Part shown: positions 52,593 to 64,000 of the stretch, piece after piece
Position numbering within the stretch: the first letter of the stretch is position 1
Layout of the letters: each line of letters opens with the position of its first letter
Source: Mantis religiosa
Lineage: Eukaryota; Arthropoda; Insecta; Mantodea; Mantidae
Assembly (NCBI GenBank): GCA_030765055.1
Contig: JAUKNK010000057.1
Location: 2,054,001-2,118,000, forward strand
Reading direction: 5' to 3'
Length of the DNA: 64,000 nucleotides
Made by a program: the position numbers and the translations under genes
The notes under the pieces: model-generated
Databases searched by the model: none
Told to the model about the DNA's origin: nothing
What the model saw: only the letters and a program-made list of their open reading frames with translations

Positions 52593-55500
52593 GCTCCTAT
52601 ATAGTCCTAGATAAGCTCCTAGATAAACCTAGATAAGCTCCTATATAGTCCTAGATGAGCTCCTAGAAAAACCTAGATGAGCTCCTATATAGTCCTAGAT
52701 AAGCTCCTAGATAAACATAGATGAGCTCCTATATAGTCCTAGATAAGCTCCTAGATAAACCTAGATAAGCTCCTATATAGTCCTAGATAAGCTCCTAGAT
52801 AAACCTAGATAAGCTCCTATATAGTCCTAGACGAGCTCCTAGATAATCCTAGATGAGCTCCTAGTTAATCCTAGATGAGCTCCTAGATAATCCTAGACGA
52901 GCTCCTAGATAGTCCTAGAGGACCTCCTAGATAAACCTAGATGAGCTCCTAGATAGTCCTAGACGAGCTCCTAGATCAACCTAGATGCGCTCCTAAATAG
53001 TCCTAGATGAGCTCCTTGATAAACCTAGATGAGCTCCTAGATAGTCCTAGATAGTCCTAGAGGAGCTCACGGATAAACCTAGATAAGCTCCTATATAGTC
53101 CTAGATAAGCTCCTAGATAAACCTAGATAATCTCCTATATAGTCCTAGATGAGCTCCTAGAAAAACCTAGATGAGCTCCTATATAGTCCTTGATAAGCTC
53201 CTAGATGAACCTAGATGAGCTCCTATATAGTCCTAGATAAGCTCCTAGATAAACCTAGATAAGCTCCTATATAGTCCTAGATAAGCTCATAGATATACCT
53301 AGATAAGCTCCTATATAGTCCTAGATAAGCTCCTATATAGTCCTAGATAAGCTCCTAGATAGTCCTAGATGAGCTCCTGGATAAACCTAGATAAGCTCCT
53401 ATATAGTCCTAGATAAGCTCTTAGAAAAACCTAGATGAGCTCCTATATAGTCCTAGATGAGCTCCTAGATAAACCTAGATGAGCTCCTGTATAGTCCTAG
53501 ATAAGCTCCTAGATAAACCTAGATAAGCTCCTATATAGTCCTAGATAAGCTCCTAGATAAACCTAGATAAGCTCCTATATAGTCCTAGATAAGCTCCTAG
53601 ATAAACCTAGATAAGCTCCTATATAGTATTAGATAAGCTCCTAGATAAACCTAGATAAGCTCCTATATAGTCCTAGATAAGCTCCTAGATAAACCTAGAT
53701 AAGCTCCTATATAGTCCTAGATAAGCTCCTAGATAAACCTAGATAAGCTCCTAGATAAACCTAGATGAGCTCCTAGATAAACCTAGATAAGCTCCTATAT
53801 AGTTCTAGATGAGCTCCTAGATAAACCTAGATGAGCTCCTAGATAGTCTTAAATGAGCTCCTAGATAAGCCGAGATAAGCTCCTAGATAAACCTAGATGA
53901 GCTCCTAGATAAACCTAGATGAGCTCCTAGATAAACCTAGATAAGCTCGTATATAGTCCTAGATAAGCTCATAGATAAACCTAGATAAGCTCCTATATAG
54001 TCCCAGATGAGCTCCTAGATAAACTTAGATAATCTCGTATATAGTCCTAGATGAGCTCCTAGATAAACCTAGATAATCTCGTATATAATCCTAGATAAGC
54101 TCCGATATAGTCCTAGATGAGAATGGTCATCTTCACCGTTACGATCCGTCGCACGGTTTAGGAGCTACGGCTCTGGCGGGAAAACGGCGTTACCTTCGGG
54201 GGCTTATTTCTGGGCCGCGGTCGGGCGGACGGGGACCAAACTCGGTATTCCGTGGTTATATTACCTCCCCTAACAGGATCGGTGGTCAAAAACCTTATAT
54301 CTATACCGCAAGCCCGTCATCCGAAGTACCGGACCTTTCCGCGGGTCGCGGTATCGAACCTAGTACCGCCGTAAGCTAATACGGCACTGGGGGTGATAGT
54401 ACTCGACTAGAGGAAGAGTTTGACACCTCTCGCAAGTCTCTGCGGTCCTCGGTTCAAAAGATAGGTAAAGTGTCTCAGACGGCGACACAAAGCCTAGGTA
54501 TACTATACACGGGCGCTTAGAGGCGAAGTGGCTAAGTTCCCGAGACCGCTCTCGCGGCCGAACCGCTCGGACGACGACCACCAAAATCAGAAATCTTGTC
54601 AATCTCGACGAGCCCTACAAAAAAGGTTATGTACACTTTTGCGATAGGACGCACCGTTTAAAAATTTATTTTACTCGAGCGGTTTTTCTGCGGGTTTGCC
54701 GAAGAGCGGGAAACGCCAAATTTCGCCGGGGGGCGTACTTCTGGATGCACTAAGACCTGCAACTGTCAAAAAGTCGACCGCGTAAACCCCAAATACCGTA
54801 AGCGGATACCTCCCGTTTGGGCTAGTTGCGCGTATCTCGCGTACGAGCCAAACTCAGATTCCGGTACTAGAGTTAGGCGAGAACCTTCCTGCCGAGTTAT
54901 AAGTCTTTGCTGATATTAGTGATAGAGATATTAATTATCAAAGGTCGTAACGGTTATCGAACCGGGGACTCTAAACGCGGGGGCCGAATTGGACGAGACT
55001 CAGTACGCACGCTGTACTAGAAGCATGCTATTGGGATATGAAGTCAGATCTCTTATATCGGCAGCCATTTACTAGTTATAACAATCGTCTGGATAAAGTT
55101 CGGCAGCTTCCAGCGGTCACAAATGAGTTAGTTTGTTCTTCAAACTCGAAAGGCGAACCTTCACTGAGAATTACTAGAACATGTCGTGTTCAAACTGTCG
55201 AGAAAGCGACGAGAAAGTACACAAAAAATAGTGATTTGCGTAGGGGTCGAACCAAGGGTCGGAGAGCAATGCCGCTTACTGCAACTTCTCGGGCTTTTTA
55301 CGAGAAAGAGTTTGACACCTCGATCACGTTAATCGGACCAGCGGTTCGGGAGTTCTCGAATTTTGAAGGTTGCACGTTTTATTTTACGTATGAATATATT
55401 ACGCAGTTGTACCCACCTGCCTAGGTCGGGGACCATTTTTGCGTAGGATAATTCTGTTAATATCTCCCAAAGTTCTCGTCCGATCTGCACCAAACTTTGC

Positions 55501-55730
55501 ACAGTGACTTATTTAATTAGTGGCTCGAAGCTATTAAGGTCTAAAAGTCTAAAAGCGGGACAAAAGGGCCTAAACAGTTTTTTGCGTCTACAGGCCGAAC
55601 CAAAGGTCCGCTCTCAAATCTGAAAAAAACATGTTAAAGCACCAATTAAGGGCTTTCATTTGATACCTGGTTCGAATATCTGCGACTAAGGACGGCGGAG
55701 CTAGGACCGACAACGTGAATGTCCCCGGCC

Positions 55731-56472
55731 ACGTCACTACTCACGCTACATGACGCGAGAGAAAAGAAATTCATGCAAACTTCCGAGGCTTAGATCTCGC
55801 AAACTACTGGTGCAATCTGCACCAAACTCGGTATGCACACTAATTTTAACACCTACTTTAATATGCACTAGTCAAAATTTGCACACGACGTCCAGAATTG
55901 GGCGCAATCCTATGCCACTGTACTTGGGCGTCTAGACGCCGAACTAATGAACGTACGTCAAAAAGGAAAACATGTATGGCAAGCAGAGAAAGAGCACTTT
56001 CATTTGGTACCAAGTTTGACTTTCTAGGACAAAGATGCCCGGAGTAATTAGCCGAAAATCAGTAGCCGCTAAAATATACGAGCGAGCTGGGCTGTCTGGT
56101 GACGTCACTACTCACGCTACATGACGCGAGAGAAAAGAAATTCATGCAAACTTCCGAGGCTTAGATCTCGCAAACTACTGGTGCAATCTGCACCAAACTC
56201 GGTATGCACACTAATTTCAACACCTATTTTAATATGCACTAGTCAAAATTTGCACACGACGTCCAGAAATGGACGCAATCCTATGCCACTGTACTTTGGC
56301 GTCTAGACGCCGAACTAATGGACGCAGGACAAAACTAAAAGCATGTATGGCAAGCTGGTAAAGAGCACTTTCATTTGGGACCAAGTTTGACTTTCTAGGT
56401 CAAAGATGTCCGGAGTAATTAGCCGAAAATCAGGAGCCGCTAAAATATACGTGCGAGCTGGGCCGCCCGCCA
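55731..56472 (+). repeat. Two tandem 371-bp repeats, unit 3
   Basis: Same as 28461-29202, including the A-copy-specific bases. The 14-bp palindromes are at 55927-55940 and 56298-56311. Confidence 0.93.
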
Positions 56473-57184
56473 CCCCCCTCCCACCACCCCGGCGAGCTCC
56501 TTCGAGCACGGAGGAGAAACTTTTCCCCTCGCCCCCCGCCCGGCAACAATTCTTGCCGACAAAAAATATTTATAATTACCCGTATATTCGAAACTAAACA
56601 ACGATTGCGCCCAAACCGCTAAGAGTTAAGGAACCAAACTTTGATAGATTCCTATTCTCACGCCAAAGTTTTTTTTTGACGCTAGCCGCGTCTCGCTCGG
56701 TGCAGCCGTTCGGCCGATCGTGACTATTTTCGATTACCGAAAGTACAGTGCCCTGCGCGCACCGTTTGGAGTTAAGAAACCAAACTCGGTGCACGAACCC
56801 TACTCGAAAGGGGCTTTCTTTTGCACCAAGCCGGATCTCGATATCTGGCCTCTTTCCGGTTTTGCACTTAAATCTTTGGGGCTCCGTAACGCTCGAACCG
56901 AGGACCCTACGACCTCCAAACTCGCTGGGCGGCTACGCAACTACATCCTCTACACAAAAGCTTATGTGACCCGAGGCCTCGCGACCCATACTTACGTAGC
57001 TATTCCATATTACCCGACCACGCCCTAACTAACCCCCTCTCGCTTACGGTTTAGCCAATCGCACCTCATATCCCAAAAGTAGGCGTCATTCTAAGACTTG
57101 CTGCCGAGTTTCGCTCCTCCCCGGCCGGCCGTTCCGGAGAAAATAAAGAAAATATTTTGCTAAAATACGTTTTCCCGAACTCCC

Positions 57185-57482
57185 TCGCGGCCAAACTAAT
57201 AGCACCAAAGTCACGAAAATCGGCGGACGGCCTCATACTAAGTTCTTCTAGACGATATTAAAGTCTCGTCGCAGTTACTGTTGTACAAGTACACGAAAAC
57301 TGCTTGGATATGTTTTATGCGAACCAAGGACTCCCGCCGTCAAACCAGTGACGGCAGCAACTCGAAAATCGATAGACGGGCTCATACTAACCTCTTCTAG
57401 ACGATATTTAAGTCTTGTCGCAGTTCCACTTATTAATGTTCACAAAAACGACTTGAATATGTTTCTCACCGGCGTCTTTTTG
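57185..57482 (+). repeat. Diverged 149-bp tandem pair, unit 3
   Basis: Same arrangement as 2646-2943. Confidence 0.75.
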
Positions 57483-60400
57483 ACATGGGCCCACGGGCAC
57501 ACTAAGAGCCTTACGCCAATGTCTAAAAGACAGAAACGAAGCCAAGACTCTCTTATACAAGCCTATATTAATTTGGATTCCATCCGTTAATTTACGTCTA
57601 AGAACGAAGCTTCCGAAAATGACATTTTTTGCCTCACGGCAAAATGCCGCTAACGAAAAAAGCCGTAAACAACGCATCGAACTACGGCCTCTGGCGCTCA
57701 AACCAAACGCACCACTTGCTCCAAAACCTACTCAAATCTTCTTCACAATGTCTTCTTGTGGGAAAAATTATAAAACTTCCCAAAGGGGCCTTAGATTTTC
57801 GGCATTTAGCAATAGTTTTCACAACTGAAACTTGACATTTTTATGTCCTTTCTAACACCGTTTTTGCTTATTACTCACGAACCATTACAGATAGAGACAT
57901 GATTCTTTCACCGATGGATTTGTCCTCACGAGATCTACATTTGGTTATAACACCGTCACTCCGTAATTCATACCGCCGCCGCTAGGGGCGCTGAACGCTA
58001 TGCGCGACGGTTTTCTCATCCTAGTGGCTACACCAATAACAGCTTTTGCACCAAAATCAATAGGATGTCTCATCGTAACGCCTTCTTATAGAATATGTTA
58101 CAAAAGTTCACAAAGAAGCCCTAGTTCTTTGTCAACAAGCTGCTCTATTGTTATGTGACATAAAGATAGCACACATTATTACACAGAAGCAGTGGCTGTA
58201 TAGTTATTTCTTTGAGCAGCACATCATGCATTGTTTTATTATTTTACTACATGAGGTCATACTGAGAAACCTGGTAAAACAAGTTAATTGTACAGGGCTG
58301 CACAATATAAAAAGAACATCAAACCAGAAGAAAATGAAGAGGAAGAGTTCATGGTCAAACCGCAGGAAGAGGGCGTAGATATATGGCAGGTTTGACATCA
58401 TGGCTGGAGAGTTGCCAATTGTGAAAGCATGTTTTTGCTGAAAATCCTGACACTATGTATGCAAACTAACCATATAATACATAAGGAACCTGTTTTTGTT
58501 TTTCTTCTTTTTCTCCTGATGTTTGTACATGCCATGTGTACGGTTGAGGAAATCATGAAAAACCTCAAAATGTCCACTGGAAAATCTATAAGAGAGTTTG
58601 ATTGGAATGTGACTGTTACAGCTAAGTGGTACAAAAGCAAAATATCTACATAAGTACCAAAACCAAGACCCAAACTCAAACCCTTGCTTATAACTTAAAT
58701 GTTAAGCATAAATTACAATTAGCAATATATTGAGAAATTACAAGTATCACATTTAACATGAGCTAGCTACGTCACAGCCTTACTGTTACTAACAGAACCC
58801 TAACCACTTTCATATAACCATGGATGAAGTTGCCTCAACTCTCTCCCATATAAACCAGACAAATATTACTGGTAGTGAACCGCCGCCCTTCACTGCTCTT
58901 TGAATGCGAGTACACGCGAGAATAACCTAACAGACCTACTTGTACCTCTTAAGGCATTCGCTATATAACATATGTACTTATAAACCATACGAGATTTTGT
59001 ATCACTTTGTGATTATACAGAGCAACAAATAGAAAGTTAATTTTATATCAAATTAGGTTAAAAGAACTGATGTATCATACCTGTGACTCTTCCTTATTTC
59101 TGTACATACACAAAAACAACTCGTGGATCTGTACAATTCAAAAGAACGTCTGCTATAATTGCCTCTACCGCCGCTTGCTGTTCGCTTCTTTCGAATTCCT
59201 GTACTACCAAATTCACATCTGACATTGAGTATAATTAGGAATTAGTAAGTTAACTTTCCTTAAAACGTAACAATAAATACTGAATATACAATAATTACAA
59301 TTTCACAAAAGCAATAAACAATGGAGGCCTGACCATTATAGTTAATGTTGTGTAAACTTTGTATTTTCACTGCCAACATGATCCAACTTCGTATACATTC
59401 ATGAGTGGCGTCACGCGTCATATTTTAGTACAGTAAGGGATTGAATTAAACAGTGAAAAAAAGCTTGCAATTAGAAATTCGTAGCAAAAGCAATAATGCA
59501 GGTAACAGTCTTTATTTATAGTCCACACCTTCATCTAGGATCTGTAAATTTTTAATTTAAATGAAAACCAATTTGGTTAGGCGGCTTTCTATTTCTGATT
59601 TTGTATTATTGTGCCTTTATTTTGCATTTTAATATGTTTTATAACATTTATAAAATTATTTTTGTGTTATAATTTATAATATTACTAATTTTAATATGTT
59701 CATGCAGTCCTTCTTTGTATAATAATAGTAGTAACTTGTCATTTGCGTTCTTATTAATACTACAACCAATTAGCACTTGTTCTTTGTTACCTACATATGT
59801 ATCTTTCCACTACTATAATATGGATCATACCGTTTTATTTTCATTTTGTACACTAGTAAGGGAATTAAAGTTCTTCGTAGTGTAATATGGAAGATGCCTT
59901 ACAGATCTTTACTAGCAGAAACATTCATTTAAAGCAACCTAATGTGACTGATACCTTGTCACTTGTTGCAGACTCACAAAGTGATACAGAAACTTGGTGT
60001 AGGTTACACGTATGATGTGTAGGAGTGTTCTGTGTGGCATAAATTGTGAAATTAACTATTTTACTGTTGATGCCGCACAAACTTCCGTATCCTACGACTG
60101 TGGTTTGTGTCTCAGAGGTTAAGGGCGACAGTAAACTTTAATATTTGTTTGTAATGAACCCTGAAGAGCAAAATTATCGCATGTAGAGGCTAAAATTGTG
60201 GTAGCGTTTATACGATAATGATCCGTGTGTTTCATGGTTGTACTCACGAAAGTTTGACGAGTTGTGTTATAGAACACATAATGAACAAACAACTGAGGAT
60301 CATAAGCCGCAGAGCGTAGCCGAGCGATGACGAAACGTAGCCAAAATATCAGTGTAGCTAAAACTTAATAATCCTTAACTACTTTTATTAAAGCAAAATG

Positions 60401-61038
60401 TATCTACTCTAAAATCACTAATGTAACTGTTTACGAAGCGTTAGCCATACAGAACTGGAGCGTAATGTATCTTTAGAAGTCTGGGCACTGACAAAACAGA
60501 GACTTTAGATACCTTCTTAATGACCTGAACGTATATTATTGTACACTTAACTTACATTTTAGGACTCTTCATCAAACCTAGCAAGAATGATGATAAAAGC
60601 AAATAAACAGCTCCAAAGTTATCATTTCATCCTTTGGCAGGTAACTTACACACCAACGCATAAGTCCACATGTTCTCATGTTGTGTTTTAACTCCTTCGT
60701 TATACTAACAGCCAATACTAGCAGATAAATGTCACTTTCTGAATGCTGAGTTTTCTGTGTCTTTAGCAAGTATGACTTCTCTCTCCCTACAGCAGCCAAG
60801 TCTCCTTTGTGCCAGTCGTAAGGGAACTCAAACTGTTATAATAATGTAGTTGTTACAGAGCTACAACAATGATATTAGCATATTACACTATACTGAAAGT
60901 ATAAACTTATTGTTTTTTCCCTAAAGTAATGAATCTGAATCTGCATAATGATGTGTATCTCAGATACGAGAGACCCTAGTGGTTCACCGGGAACATATAT
61001 GAGCTGATTGGAAAATTTAATGTCAGGACGGCAAGTTC

Positions 61039-61112
61039 GCCATGGTAGCCCAATGGGTAAGAGCGACTGCTGGGAAATCAGGAGATCCATGGTTCAAATC
61101 CCTGACATGACA
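61039..61112 (+). tRNA. tRNA-like Pol III element, degenerate, unit 3
   Basis: Identical to 6500-6573. The A box is at 61046-61056 and the B box at 61091-61101. Confidence 0.55.
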
Positions 61113-61117
61113 TTGAA

Positions 61118-61123
61118 TTTTTT
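61118..61123 (+). terminator. Pol III-type T6 terminator, unit 3
   Basis: Six T residues, six bases past the end of the tRNA-like element. Confidence 0.5.
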
Positions 61124-61548
61124 AGTTTAAAATTAAATTTTATAACTTTGCTTCAAAATGCAGAAAAAATCTAGTCTTCACTAACGTCTTATGTCTGACT
61201 GAACCAAACTTCATTTATAAGCAAACACAAACCCTCAAATTTCTAAATTGATCTTCGCTGCTCTTGTGTATGGAGTTTGCTGTAGACTGCTGACACTTTC
61301 TTGTGGAAAGAACAATCCCAAATGTACACTATTCATTGAAACCAGACCATTAAGGCAATTTTTACTCTCATATGTGTCTTTAGTGGTGCAAAATTAGTTT
61401 GCTTATTTTGTTTCTGTAATTTTGGTAAGTGAAATTGATAATGAAGCAATGCAATAAGCTGTTGTATAGATAAGGGCATGCTGCCTTTCATTTGTCTTGG
61501 GAGAACAACAGGTATTCTACATTTGAAGGTCTACTTGCTCAATATTTC

Positions 61549-64000
61549 AAAAGTCACTAAAAAGTCACTAGAAAACACGCTAAAAGTCACTAAAAAGTCA
61601 ATAGAAAACACGCTAGAAGTTACTAAAGGTCACTAGAAAACACGCTTAAAGTTACTAAAAGTCACCAGAAAACACGCTAAAAGGTCACTAAAAAGTCACT
61701 AGAAAACACGCTAAAAGTTACCAAAAAGTCACTAGAAAACACGCTAAAAATTACTAAAAGTCACTAGAAAACACGCTAAAAGTCACTAAAAAGTCACTAG
61801 AAAACACCCTAAAAGTTGCTAAAAAGTCACTAGAAAACCCGCTAAAGTCACTAAATAGTCATCAGAAAACACGCTAAAAGTTACTAAAAGTCACCAGAAA
61901 ACACGCTAAAAGTGACTAAAAAGTCACTGCAAAACCCGCTAAAAGTTACAAAAAGTAACTAGAAAACACGCCAAAAGTTACTAAAAGTCACCAGAAAACA
62001 CGCTAAAAGTCACTAAAAGTCACTAGAAAACCCGCTAAAAGTCACTAAAAGACACTAGAAAACCCACTTAAAGTTACCAAAAAGTCACTAGAAAACACGC
62101 TAAAAGTTACTAAAAGTCCCTAGAAAACACGCTAAAAGTCACTACAATGTCACTAGAAAACACGCTAAAAGTCACTAAAAAGTCAATAGAAAACACGCTA
62201 GAAGTTACTAAAGGTCACTAGAAAACACGCTAAAAGTTACTAAAAGTCACCAGAAAACACGCTAAAAGTCACTAAAAAGTCACCAGAAAACACGTTAAAA
62301 GTTACCAAAAAGTCACTAGAAAACACGCTAAAAGTTACCAAAAAGTCGCTAGAAAACACGCTAAAAATTACTAAAAGTCACTAGAAAACACGCTAAAAGT
62401 CACTAAAAAGTCACTAGAAAACACCCTAAAAATTGCTAAAAAGTCACTAGAAAACCCGCTAAAAGTCACTAAATAGTCACCAGAAAACACGCTAAAAGTT
62501 ACTAAAAGTCACCAGAAAACACGCTAAAAGTGACTAAAAAGTCACTGCAAAACCCGCTAAAAGTTACAAAAAGTCACTAGAAAACATGCCAAAAGTTACT
62601 AAAAGTCACCAGAAAACACGCTAAAAGTCACTAAAAGTCACTAGAAAATCCGCTAAAAGTCACTAAAAAGACACTAGAAAACCCACTTAAAGTTACCAAA
62701 AAGTCACTAGAAAACACGCTAAAATTTACTAAAAGTCCCTAGAAAACACGCTAAAAGTCACTAAAATGTCACTAGAAAACACGCTAAAAGTCACTAAAAA
62801 GTCACTAGAAAACACGCTAAAGGTTACCAAAAAGTCACTACAAAACACGCAAAAAGCTAACAAAAGTCACTACAAAACACGCTAAAACTTACTAAAAGTC
62901 ACCAGAAAACACGCTAAAAGTCACTAAAATATCACTAGAAAACACGCTAAAAGTAACTAAAAAGTCACCAGAAAACAAACTAAAAGTCACTAAAAAGGCA
63001 CTAGGAAACCCACTAAATGTTACCAAAAAGTCACTAGAAAACACGCTAAAAGTTACTAAAAGTCACAAGAAAACCCGCTAAAAGTCCCTAAAAAGTCACT
63101 AGAAAACACGCTAAAAGTAACTAAAAAGACACCAGAAAACACGCTAAAAGTCACTAAAATGTCACTAGAAAACCCGCTAAAAGTTACTAAAGGTCACCAG
63201 AAAACACGCTAAAAGTTACTAGAAAGTCACTAGAAAACAATCTAAAAGTCATTAAAAAGTCACTAGAAAACACGCTAAAAGTCACTAAAAAGACACTAGA
63301 AAACACGCTAAAAGTATCTAAAAAGTCACCAGAAAACACGCTAAAAGTCACTAAAAAGTCACTAGAAAACCCACTTAAAGTTACCAAAAAGTCTCCAGAA
63401 AACACGCTTAAAGTTACCAAAAAGTCACTAGAAAACACGCTAAAAGTTACTAAAAAGTCACCAGAAAACACGCTAAAAGTTACTAAAAGTCACTAGAAAA
63501 CCTGCTAAAGGTCACTCAAAAGTCACTAGAAAACACGCTAAAAGTTACTAAAAGTCATCAGAAAACACGCTAAAAGATACTAAAAAGTCACTAGAAAACA
63601 CGCTAAAAGTCACTAGAAAACATCCTAAAAGTTACTAAAAGTCACTAGAAAACATGTTAAAAGTCACTCAAAAGTTACTAGAAAACACGCTTAAAGTTAC
63701 TATAAGTCACCGGAAAACACGCTAAAAGTTACTAAAAATCACTAGAAAACCCGCTAAAAGTAACTAAAAAGTCACCAGAAAACACGCTAAAAGTCACTAA
63801 AAGTCACCAGAAAACACGCTAAAAGTAACCAAAAGGTCACTGGAAAACACGCTAAAAGTTACTAAAAAGTCACTAGAAAACACGCTAAAAGTTACTAAAA
63901 GTCACCAGAAAACACGCTAAAAGTCACTAAAAAGTAACTAGAAAACCCGCTTAAAGTTCCCAAAAAGTCACTAGAAAACACGCTAAAAGTTACTAAAAGT
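61549..64000 (+). repeat. 33-bp minisatellite array, unit 3 (cut by window end)
   Basis: The first 2.45 kb of the array, matching 34279-36730. It includes the intact monomer that differs from unit 1 and the 94-codon minus-strand repeat frame at 63187-63471, which I regard as non-coding. The 585-617-bp higher-order duplication is at about 61585-62789. Confidence 0.95.

Larger units (their letters stand above)
38204..54121 (+). repeat. 22-bp minisatellite array, unit 2 (15.9 kb)
   Basis: Monomer-by-monomer equivalent of 10934-26851 at a constant shift of 27,270 bp. I noticed only two substitutions: 48189 (T, against A at 20919) and 50398 (T, against A at 23128). A 15.9-kb array of about 720 variable monomers keeping the same number and order of variants in two units shows that the whole unit was copied as a block. 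The two arrays did not evolve independently. Confidence 0.97.
27269..54538. repeat. 27.27-kb macrosatellite, unit 2 (complete, 27,270 bp)
   Basis: This is the only unit with an identical unit-type sequence on both sides inside the window. Its landmarks are displaced from unit 1 by 27,268 bp, then 27,269, then 27,270 as the two one-base indels accumulate. Its landmarks are displaced from unit 3 by a constant 27,270 bp. I noticed no difference between units 2 and 3 over the roughly 9.5 kb they share. Block order is mosaic GC-rich DNA, AT-rich DNA, 33-bp array, 22-bp array, then the left part of the next mosaic block. Confidence 0.97.
54122..58129. repeat. GC-rich mosaic block spanning the unit 2/3 phase point (complete)
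   Basis: Equivalent of 26852-30859, with no differences noticed. No gene is supported. The unrecognised 128-codon frame recurs at 55038-55424. Confidence 0.75.
58130..61548. other. AT-rich block of unit 3, no protein gene seen
   Basis: Identical by eye to 3591-7009 and 30860-34278. It holds the tRNA-like element at 61039-61112. Confidence 0.65.
54539..64000. repeat. 27.27-kb macrosatellite, unit 3 (partial, cut by window end)
   Basis: The first 9.46 kb of a third unit, ending inside the 33-bp array. It shares with unit 2, against unit 1, the G at the position of base 88, the A6 run, and the substitutions matching 269, 362, 745, 1021, 1308 and 1316. Units 2 and 3 are therefore closer to each other than either is to the left edge of unit 1. 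Confidence 0.96.

Noticed and set aside
1..64000. rDNA unit with a long repetitive spacer
   Set aside because: The size and minisatellites would suit a ribosomal spacer, but no 18S, 5.8S, 28S or 5S sequence is recognisable anywhere in the unit on either strand.

Overview
The window is non-coding, eukaryote-type tandem-repeat DNA. It holds about 2.35 head-to-tail copies of one unit of about 27.27 kb. Base 1 recurs at 27269 and again at 54539, so unit 1 is 27,268 bp and unit 2 is 27,270 bp. The units differ at only about a dozen positions that I could find by eye. I see no protein-coding gene, rRNA gene, recognisable transposon protein or CRISPR array. The only gene-like element is a tRNA-like Pol III unit, present once per unit. 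Long minisatellites, internal A and B boxes with a T-run terminator, and almost no coding content all point to heterochromatin of a large eukaryotic genome. I cannot name the species.

Each unit has the same four blocks in the same order. (1) A comparatively GC-rich 'mosaic' block of about 4.0 kb (1-3590, 26852-30859, 54122-58129). It contains an exact-spacing pair of 371-bp repeats with an older third relative, a diverged 149-bp tandem pair, and a CCAAAC motif recurring at 146-bp steps. (2) An AT-rich block of about 3.4 kb (3591-7009, 30860-34278, 58130-61548), which carries the tRNA-like element. (3) A 33-bp minisatellite of about 3.9 kb (7010-10933, 34279-38203, 61549 to the window end). 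(4) A 22-bp minisatellite of about 15.9 kb (10934-26851, 38204-54121), which fills more than half of every unit.

Repetition is nested. Monomers of 22 or 33 bp are organised into higher-order repeats of about 308, 325, 600, 2420-2490 and 2682 bp, and these sit inside the 27.27-kb unit, which is itself tandem. The pattern implies repeated segmental amplification followed by homogenisation.

The short open frames in the window are by-products. In the 33-bp array they arise because the period is divisible by three. In the 22-bp array stops fall in every frame. In the two unique blocks they are short, overlapping on both strands and unrecognised, and the longest is broken by a one-base difference between units. 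The main object of interest is the macrosatellite itself: either a genuine megabase-style array or a concatemer of a 27.27-kb circle, with one Pol III-type promoter per unit.
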